Shown here one piece after another: positions 5,884 through 5,938 of a stretch of DNA of 5,938 bases. The DNA lies in contig CALWWH010000240.1 in the NCBI GenBank assembly GCA_944385195.1, positions 1 to 5,938 on the forward strand, written 5' to 3'. Under the pieces are notes generated by a model. It was given only the letters and a program-made list of their open reading frames with translations, did no database searches and had not been told where the DNA came from. The position numbers and the translations under genes are program-made. The number at the start of each line of letters is the position of its first letter. The first letter of the stretch is position 1. This stretch comes from an uncultured Oscillospiraceae bacterium. GTDB taxonomy: Bacteria; Bacillota; Clostridia; Oscillospirales; Oscillospiraceae.

Positions 5884-5920
5884 CTCTGTCGGGTTCCCAG
5901 AGAGAACCTTCACGTTTTTT
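5884..5920 (+). other. Short overlapping hairpins followed by a T6 run
   Basis: CTCTG (5884-5888) can pair with CAGAG (5898-5902), and GGTTC (5892-5896) can pair with GAACC (5904-5908); the two are mutually exclusive. A run of six T (5915-5920) follows. It may be a backup terminator or part of a leader of a gene beyond the window, but the stems are only 5 bp and the T-run is not directly adjacent, so this is weak. Confidence 0.2.
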
Positions 5921-5938
5921 ATAAGAATGCAATCAAAT

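Overview
The window looks like a low-copy chromosomal stretch of a moderately GC-rich Firmicute, most likely a gut-type Clostridia member (Oscillospiraceae-like). This rests on strong AGGAGG-type ribosome binding sites, TTGACA/TATATT-type promoters, compact gene spacing and the protein families present. The lineage is an inference; there is no rRNA or tRNA here to confirm it.

Layout. At the left edge (2-193, +) is the C-terminal catalytic part of a Xer-type tyrosine recombinase. A convergent gene on the minus strand (135-674) encodes a 179-residue Amidase_6-type (PF12671-like) cysteine hydrolase, and its last codons overlap the recombinase tail by 59 bp. A divergent, textbook sigma-A promoter (708-736) drives a TIM-barrel sugar phosphate isomerase/epimerase-like gene (768-1694), closed by a hairpin with a perfect 19-bp stem (1739-1780). 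A second plus-strand unit, with an extended -10 promoter near 1847-1855, carries two tandem paralogous S9-family serine peptidases (1890-3875 and 3886-5838). They are 10 nt apart, the downstream gene's Shine-Dalgarno overlaps the upstream stop codon, and a hairpin terminator follows at 5846-5870. The last ~60 bp hold no gene that I can see.

How the genes work together. The two S9 peptidases clearly form a bicistronic unit. Both keep the complete Ser-Asp-His triad and lack signal peptides, so they are best read as cytosolic oligopeptidase/acylaminoacyl-peptidase-like enzymes in peptide turnover, possibly as a co-expressed pair. The isomerase is a separate single-gene unit. No functional link between recombinase, amidase, isomerase and peptidases is evident. 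I do not see a defence system, CRISPR array, mobile-element boundary or other clearly undescribed system. The points most worth a second look are the tandem peptidase pair with its unevenly diverged halves and shared RCWM variant motif, the absence of one expected metal-ligand Glu in the isomerase, and the overlapping convergent gene ends.
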